The translations under genes were made by a program, and so were the position numbers. The notes beneath the pieces were generated by a model that searched no databases, was not told where the DNA came from, and was given only the letters and a program-made list of their open reading frames with translations. A DNA stretch of 10,233 nucleotides from Deltaproteobacteria bacterium (GTDB lineage Bacteria > Desulfobacterota > Desulfobacteria > Desulfobacterales > Desulfatibacillaceae): NCBI GenBank assembly GCA_019308705.1, contig JAFDHW010000050.1, positions 1 through 10,233 of the forward strand, in the 5' to 3' direction. Positions 6,601 to 10,233 of the stretch are shown one piece after another; position 1 is the first letter of the stretch, and each line of letters starts with the position of its first letter.

Positions 6601-8095
6601 AGAGGTCCGCGCTCTGCCCGATGGCCACGATGACGGTGTCCGCCTCCATGTCCGTGGTGGTGGACTCGTCGTACCGGGGATTGAACCGGCGCTGTTCGTC
6701 GAACACCGCGGTGCAGGCCTTGAAGGATACGCCGGCCACCTTGCCGTCCTTTTCGATGAACTCCCTGGGGCCCCAGCAGTTGGCGATCTCCACCTCCTGC
6801 TCCTCGGCCTCGGTGATCTCGTAGTCCCAGGCGGGCATTTCCTCGCGGGACTCCAGGCAGACCATCTTCACGTCCTTGGCACCCAGGCGCTTGGCGGTCA
6901 GGGCCACGTCCACGGCCACGTTGCCGCCGCCCACCACCACCACCTTCTCGCCGATGGCGGGGTTCTTGCCCAGGGCGGCGTCGCGCAGGAAATCCACGCC
7001 CTGGAGCACGCCGGGCAGGTCTTCGCCGGGCACGCCGAGCTTGCGGCCCTTGTGCAGGCCGGTGGCCAAAAAGACCGCCTTGTAGCCGTCGGCCTTCAGG
7101 CCGTCCAAAGTGATGTCTTTGCCGAACTCCACCCCGCACTTGATCTCGACGCCCATGTCCTGGACGACCTTGATCTCGTTGGCCAGGACGTCACGCGGCA
7201 GGCGGTACTCGGGGATGCCCACCCGCATCATGCCGCCGGGCTCGGGAAGCTTCTCGAACACCGTGACGGCGTAGCCCTTCCTGGCCAGCTGCCAGGCGCA
7301 GGTGATGCCCGCGGGCCCGGAGCCGATGACCGCCACCTTGTCGTCTTCCCGCCGCGGCTCGCATTCGGGGATGTACATTTCCCCTTCCATGTCGCGGTCC
7401 GCCAAAAAGCGGTGGAGGTTGCGGATGGACAGGGGCTGGTCCACGTCGTTTCTGGTGCACTCCGCCTCGCAGGGATGGTGACACACCCGGCCGCAGGCCC
7501 CGGGGAACGGGTGCTCGTCCTTGAAGAGCTTCAGGGCCTCCTCGAACTTGCCCTGGTTCATCAAGGCGATGAACCCCTGGATGGAGGGATGGGCCGGGCA
7601 GGTGGCCTTGCAGGGCGCGGTGCCCCGCTTGCTGATGGCGTAGGCCCCGGGAATGGCCTGGGCGTAGCGCTTGAACGCCGCCTTGCGCTCGTTCAGACAC
7701 TGGTTGTACTCGTCGCCCACGGAGATGGGGCACACCTTGGCGCACTCGCCGCAGGAGGTGCACTTGGAAATGTCAATGTAACGCGGCTCCTGGTGGACCT
7801 TGGCGGTGAACCTGCCGGGTTCGCCGGAAAGTTCCATGAGTTCCGCGTTGGTGATGAGCTCGATGTTTAAGTGCCGGCCGACCTCGACCAGTTTGGGCGA
7901 GATCACTCACATGGCACAGTCGTTGGTGGGGAAGGTCTTGTCCAGCTGGCTCATCAAGCCGCCGATGGCCGAACTTTTCTCCACCAGGTACACGTAGTAG
8001 CCGGAGTTGGCCAGGTCCAGCGCGGACTGCATTCCCGCAATGCCCGCGCCCACCACCATTACGGCGCCGGTTTTGGCCTTGTTGTCATCCTTCAT
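3659..8095 (-). CDS. hdrA: Tandem HdrA fusion with inserted GltD/NfnB-like module, selenoprotein
   Basis: Read through one TGA as Sec63, the product is 1478 residues; ordinary HdrA is about 650. Domains in order follow. Unit 1 opens directly with an FAD-binding fold (GAGIAG, 16-21), then [11 protein letters not shown]63[16 protein letters not shown], where relatives have a cysteine. A [4Fe-4S] motif [12 protein letters not shown] lies near 111-123. A GltD/NfnB/DPYD-like module spans about 158-570: [28 protein letters not shown], a first nucleotide fold VIGSGPAG and a second one GGGNVAVD. A cysteine row at 621-637 follows, then unit 1 resumes with WLQCVGSRD and YCSSVCC (718-740). Unit 2 starts near 925 with an HdrA N-terminal domain (GVFLCKCG), a second FAD fold (GGGVAG, about 1070) and QCVGSRN. 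Two [4Fe-4S] motifs (1411-1424, 1441-1455) close it. The ATG has GAGGA 7 bases upstream. It heads the operon; no hdrB or hdrC follows. FAD-based routing of electrons between NAD(P)H, ferredoxin and MetFV is inferred. Confidence 0.94.
7874..7909 (-). promoter_or_regulatory. Selenocysteine codon and SECIS-like element in hdrA
   Basis: The TGA is at 7909-7907, inside [16 protein letters not shown]. A 6-bp stem (CTGGTC at 7891-7886 with GGCCGG at 7879-7874, including two G-U pairs) encloses the loop GAGGTC (7885-7880). That loop starts 22 nt after the TGA and begins with G. It contains GGUC, the same core as the E. coli formate dehydrogenase SECIS loop. Spacing is almost identical to the element in mvhD. 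The fold was worked out by eye. Confidence 0.78.
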
Positions 8096-8204
8096 GTCGC
8101 TATCCTCGCGCGTGTTTTACCCCAACCCGGGCCCCACCCGAGGCCCCGGGAAAAAAGATCAGGCAATGCGCCCCCGCCCGGGCCGGCGGGCGACGGGCGG
8201 CCGC

Positions 8205-8231
8205 AAAAAACCCCCCGGGCGAATCCCGGGG
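8205..8231 (-). terminator. Terminator-like hairpin (possible attenuator) in the hdrA leader
   Basis: Read on the minus strand, a perfect 7-bp stem (CCCCGGG at 8231-8225 with CCCGGGG at 8219-8213) encloses a 5-base loop ATTCG. Two G's and then a run of six T's (8210-8205) follow. That is the shape of an intrinsic terminator, and it points toward hdrA, about 110 bases upstream of its start codon. No minus-strand gene lies upstream that would need it, so it could be a conditional terminator in the hdrA 5' leader or the end of a small RNA. Confidence 0.5.
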
Positions 8232-8548
8232 CGGAAAATTGCGGACTCCACGGGCGGCTCCACGTAAGCAGCGGTTTTCGCCCCAAGCCTTCCGGGAGTT
8301 ATGCTCTACAGATTATTTTTTGACGTAATTTCCTATGGTTCTCTCGCCCGCGGCGCCCTCCGGGGCAGCCGGGGTTTTCTTTTTCCTGCGGCCGGGACAG
8401 CCCGGCCGGAATTCCCCTACTACAATAAACGGTTCGGGTCAAGGAATCCCGCCCGCCCGAAAAGCCCGCCGCGGATCCCGCCCCCCCGCCTTGATTCCAG
8501 GCCTCCGGTCCCGGCCGGACCACCGGCGAACCGGCCCCTGAAAAAGAG

Positions 8549-8571
8549 GTGTGGGAACCGTCCCTGTCCAC
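8549..8571. repeat. REP-like imperfect palindrome
   Basis: A 23-base imperfect palindrome has GTGTGGGA on the left and TCCCTGTCCAC on the right. GTG/CAC pairs outside and GGGA/TCCC inside, with an asymmetric bulge between, around a short AC-CG centre. On the minus strand it is followed by CTCTTTTT, so it could also act as a weak terminator. Bulged palindromes of this size in intergenic DNA resemble REP elements, but only one copy is visible here. Confidence 0.35.
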
Positions 8572-8630
8572 GAAGGCCGGCGCCCCGAAACCGGCGTTTG
8601 TGAATGCCCCAAAAAGCCATCGAATCTGTC

Positions 8631-8649
8631 AATAATGATTACCATTTAC
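8631..8649. promoter_or_regulatory. Candidate Fur-family operator upstream of the RNase D gene
   Basis: AATAATGATTACCATTTAC matches the classical 19-base Fur box at 14 of 19 positions and keeps the palindromic core AATG-N5-CATT. It ends 6 bases before the -35 element of the first promoter for the downstream gene, a plausible regulatory position. It stands out as AT-rich in very GC-rich surroundings, which also means some matches could arise from ordinary promoter-region composition. Zur or another Fur-family protein would be equally possible. Confidence 0.35.
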
Positions 8650-8655
8650 GGCAAA

Positions 8656-8684
8656 TTGTAAACCCGGCGCCAACGGCGTATACT
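8656..8684 (+). promoter_or_regulatory. sigma70-like promoter 1 for the RNase D gene
   Basis: TTGTAA (8656-8661; 4 of 6 to TTGACA) and TATACT (8679-8684; 5 of 6 to TATAAT) are separated by exactly 17 bases. Transcription would start near 8691, leaving a leader of about 190 bases before the coding region. Confidence 0.55.
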
Positions 8685-8763
8685 TGCCCGAAAGCCTGGC
8701 GCGGGCCTTGGGGGCCTGATTTTTCCGCCGTCCCGGGTCCCTGGCCGTCACGGCAACACGCCC

Positions 8764-8792
8764 ATGACAAAAGGCGCCGGTGGTTGTATAGT
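8764..8792 (+). promoter_or_regulatory. sigma70-like promoter 2 for the RNase D gene
   Basis: ATGACA (8764-8769; 5 of 6) and TATAGT (8787-8792; 5 of 6) are separated by exactly 17 bases. Transcription would start near 8799, about 80 bases before the start codon. Its hexamers fit slightly better than those of the first promoter, so the gene may be served by a tandem pair. Confidence 0.55.
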
Positions 8793-8881
8793 GGGCGCGG
8801 AGCCGCGCTTCCCGGCCCCGCCCCGCGGGACGGCCCGAACCGGTTGACCCGCGCCGAGAGCATGGAAGAAGACGTTTGGCC

Positions 8882-10090
8882 ATGACCAACCCCCAACCCG
8901 ATATTCCCGAGGACCCAAAGCCCGAATACACGTTCGTCCAGACCCCTGAAGGCGTCCGGGACCTGGCCGGGGAGCTGTCCTCGTGCAGCGAGATGGCCGT
9001 GGACCTGGAAGCCGACAGCATGTACCACTACCAGGAAAAAGTCTGCCTGTTGCAGTTTTCCGCCTGCGGAAAAAACTGGGTGGTGGATCCCCTGGCCGTG
9101 GGCGACCTCTCCCCCCTGGCGCCGGCGTTCGCAAACCCGGGGATACGCAAGGTCTTCCACGGGGCGGACTACGACATCCGCAGCCTCTACCGCGACTTCG
9201 GCATCTGCGTGGCCAACCTGTTCGACACCCAGGTGGCGGCCTGCTTTTTGGGCTACCGGGAAATCGGGCTGGCCAACCTCATCGCGGAGCGGTTCGGCGT
9301 GCACCTGGAGAAGAAGTACCAGAAGAGCAACTGGTCCAGGCGCCCCCTGCCACGGGACATGCTGGACTACGCGGCCATGGACACCGTATATCTCCTGGAA
9401 CTGGCCCACGGCCTGGCAGAGGATCTGAAGGCCGCGGGCCGGCTGGAGTGGGCCGTAGAGGAATCTTCCCTGCTCTGCGGGGTGCGGCCCTTCGAGCCCA
9501 ACGGCGAGCCGTTGTTTTTGCGGTTCAAGGGCGCCGGCCGGCTGAACCGGCGCACCCTGGCCGTGCTGGAAAGCCTGCTTGTGTTCCGCGACGAGGAGGC
9601 CAGACGCCTGGACAGGCCGCCCTTCAAGGTCATGGGCAACCACAGCCTGTTGCGCATCGCGGAAAAAAAGCCCCGCACCATGAAGGAACTGGAGGCCATA
9701 GACAACGTGACCCCCAAGCAGGTGCGGCTGTTCGGAAAAAAGATCCTGCCCCGGGTGAAAGCGGCCATGGCCCTGCCGGAAAAGGAGCTGCCGGTCTATC
9801 CCCGCCCCCCGCGCACCCGGGTGGACCACCGGGTGAGCCGCAGGGTCCAGAGCCTGAAAGAATGGCGCGCCGAGTACGCCGAGACCCTGGCGCTCGACCC
9901 GGGCATCATGCTGAACAACGCCCAGATCCGCGCCCTGGCCGCCTCCTGCCCCAAGACCCGGGAAGACCTGGACCGGATGGAGGAAATCCGCGACTGGCAA
10001 AAATCCGCCCTGGGCGCGGAACTGTTGTCCGCCCTGGCCCGTCCGCCCAAAAAGAAGAAAAAAGCCCCGGAAAAGACGAAAAAATCCTAG
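8882..10090 (+). CDS. rnd: Ribonuclease D (DEDDy 3'-5' exoribonuclease with HRDC domain)
   Basis: The 402-residue cytoplasmic enzyme trims RNA 3' ends, notably tRNA precursors in E. coli. The exonuclease domain (about 15-185) has all DEDDy residues: D41 and E43 in AVDLEADS, D98 in FHGADYDIRSL, and Y163 with D167 in LDYAAMDTVYLLEL. An HRDC domain covers about 222-300 (LNRRTLAVLESLLVFRDEEAR...). A second helical HRDC-like stretch spans about 320-385, as in E. coli RNase D. The tail is lysine-rich (KKKKK at about 390-394) and may contact RNA. The ATG at 8882 is preferred. A TTG at 8876 in the same frame sits 7 bases after GGAAG (8864-8868) and would add only two residues, so it cannot be excluded. 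The gene is divergent from hdrA and served by two promoter-like sequences. Some related Desulfobacterota proteins are annotated only as '3'-5' exonuclease with HRDC'. Confidence 0.93.
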   Translation: MTNPQPDIPEDPKPEYTFVQTPEGVRDLAGELSSCSEMAVDLEADSMYHYQEKVCLLQFSACGKNWVVDPLAVGDLSPLAPAFANPGIRKVFHGADYDIRSLYRDFGICVANLFDTQVAACFLGYREIGLANLIAERFGVHLEKKYQKSNWSRRPLPRDMLDYAAMDTVYLLELAHGLAEDLKAAGRLEWAVEESSLLCGVRPFEPNGEPLFLRFKGAGRLNRRTLAVLESLLVFRDEEARRLDRPPFKVMGNHSLLRIAEKKPRTMKELEAIDNVTPKQVRLFGKKILPRVKAAMALPEKELPVYPRPPRTRVDHRVSRRVQSLKEWRAEYAETLALDPGIMLNNAQIRALAASCPKTREDLDRMEEIRDWQKSALGAELLSALARPPKKKKKAPEKTKKS

Positions 10091-10140
10091 CCCGAATCAT
10101 TCATGAAAAATTTCACCGAATAACCCGGATTATTCACGAA
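10091..10140. repeat. Imperfect 17-base direct repeat after the RNase D gene
   Basis: CCCGAATCATTCATGAA (10091-10107) and CCCGGATTATTCACGAA (10124-10140) agree at 14 of 17 positions, and all three differences are transitions. They start 33 bases apart, the first directly after the stop codon and the second directly before the large inverted repeat. They look like decayed copies of one unit belonging to the adjacent repeat element. Confidence 0.6.
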
Positions 10141-10229
10141 GCCTGATTTCCGTGCTGGCAAGGCTAGAGGGGTGAAGGCGTACTTTGGTACGCCGAGCCC
10201 CGATAACGCGGCCAGCGCGGAAATCGGGC
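10141..10229. repeat. Long structured inverted repeat at the window edge
   Basis: Outer arms gcctgatttccgtgctgg (10141-10158) and ccagcgcggaaatcgggc (10212-10229) pair over 18 bp with two G-U pairs and no mismatch. Inside, GGGG (10169-10172) can pair with CCCC (10198-10201). Within that, a perfect 7-bp hairpin GGCGTAC/GTACGCC (10177-10183 and 10188-10194) has a TTTG loop. This is far more structure than an intrinsic terminator, and no T-run is visible. It has the look of a dispersed intergenic repeat (MITE- or REP-like) or a structured RNA. The window ends 4 bases later, so its right edge is not visible. Confidence 0.7.
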
Positions 10230-10233
10230 GAGC

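Larger units (their letters stand above)
8096..8881. other. Long divergent intergenic region between hdrA and the RNase D gene
   Basis: About 780 bases hold no supportable gene. The reading frames across it are low-complexity G/P/R-rich shadows without ribosome binding sites. Near hdrA there is a GC-rich leader with a terminator-like hairpin. An AT-rich island at about 8298-8340 follows, the most likely place for the hdrA promoter, though I find no good -35/-10 pair in it. The middle has several GC palindromes and a REP-like element near 8549. Near the RNase D gene lie a Fur-like palindrome and two sigma70-like promoters. No tRNA, known riboswitch core or CRISPR repeat was recognised. Confidence 0.6.

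Noticed and set aside
5558..7870. Long plus-strand open frame (770 codons) opposite hdrA, and a similar one at 3770-5149
   Set aside because: They are rich in H, G, A, L and V without motifs and mirror the codon periodicity of the GC-rich hdrA gene. They are antisense shadows.
7907..8095. A separate 62-residue protein upstream of a shorter HdrA, or a nonsense mutation making hdrA a pseudogene
   Set aside because: The TGA replaces a family-conserved cysteine, the frame and HdrA similarity continue without a break on both sides, a SECIS-like hairpin follows, and the next gene shows the same pattern.
8260..8290. A sigma54-type promoter (GG-N10-GC) for hdrA on the minus strand
   Set aside because: Only the GG and GC dinucleotides and a few neighbouring bases fit; the -12 TTGC element is absent. 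In DNA this GC-rich, such spacing is common by chance.
8299..8571. A 90-codon minus-strand frame in the divergent intergenic region
   Set aside because: The G/R/S/P-rich translation has no recognisable domain and no ribosome binding site, and it runs across palindromes and the AT-rich island. It is not supportable as a gene.
8862..8885. A 7-codon leader peptide (MEEDVWP) whose stop overlaps the RNase D start as ATGA
   Set aside because: There is no properly spaced ribosome binding site in front of its ATG. The GGAAG inside it more likely serves the RNase D start itself. An overlap of this kind is expected by chance fairly often.

Overview
This is a GC-rich window from what is most likely an anaerobic, selenium-using member of the Desulfobacterota (a sulfate-reducer relative). 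That assignment is an inference. It rests on a HdrA/MvhD/MetV/MetF gene set, on two selenocysteine (Sec) codons, on the GC-rich codon use, and on a stand-alone receiver protein in the same operon. I cannot name the species.

Layout. Bases 1-147 (+) are the 3' end of an unidentified membrane-protein gene. It converges on pyrF (154-816, -), the OMP decarboxylase of pyrimidine synthesis. A gene-free stretch of about 360 bases follows and holds two hairpins that probably end the next operon. From 8095 down to 1178 on the minus strand runs one tightly packed operon: hdrA (Sec-containing, 1478 residues), mvhD (Sec-containing, 145 residues), metV, metF and a single-domain response regulator. Two of its junctions are 4-base ATGA overlaps (hdrA/mvhD and metV/metF). 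A divergent intergenic region of about 780 bases (8096-8881) carries a terminator-like hairpin in the hdrA leader, a REP-like imperfect palindrome, a Fur-type operator candidate and two sigma70-like promoters. The promoters face an RNase D gene (8882-10090, +). The window closes in an imperfect direct repeat and a long, highly structured inverted repeat.

How the genes work together. MetF and MetV form a methylene-tetrahydrofolate reductase of the Wood-Ljungdahl type. HdrA and MvhD are the flavin/iron-sulfur electron-handling parts of heterodisulfide-reductase-type complexes. No hdrB or hdrC is present. Instead HdrA is a tandem fusion of two HdrA units with a GltD/NfnB-like, probably NAD(P)H-binding, module spliced into the first unit. 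The likely product is a NAD(P)H-linked, possibly electron-bifurcating, methylene-THF reductase complex.

The most notable signal is that both hdrA and mvhD carry an in-frame TGA exactly where the family has a conserved cysteine. Each TGA is followed by a bacterial SECIS-like stem-loop whose apical loop starts about 20 nt downstream and begins with G. A conventional gene caller would split hdrA in two and truncate mvhD.
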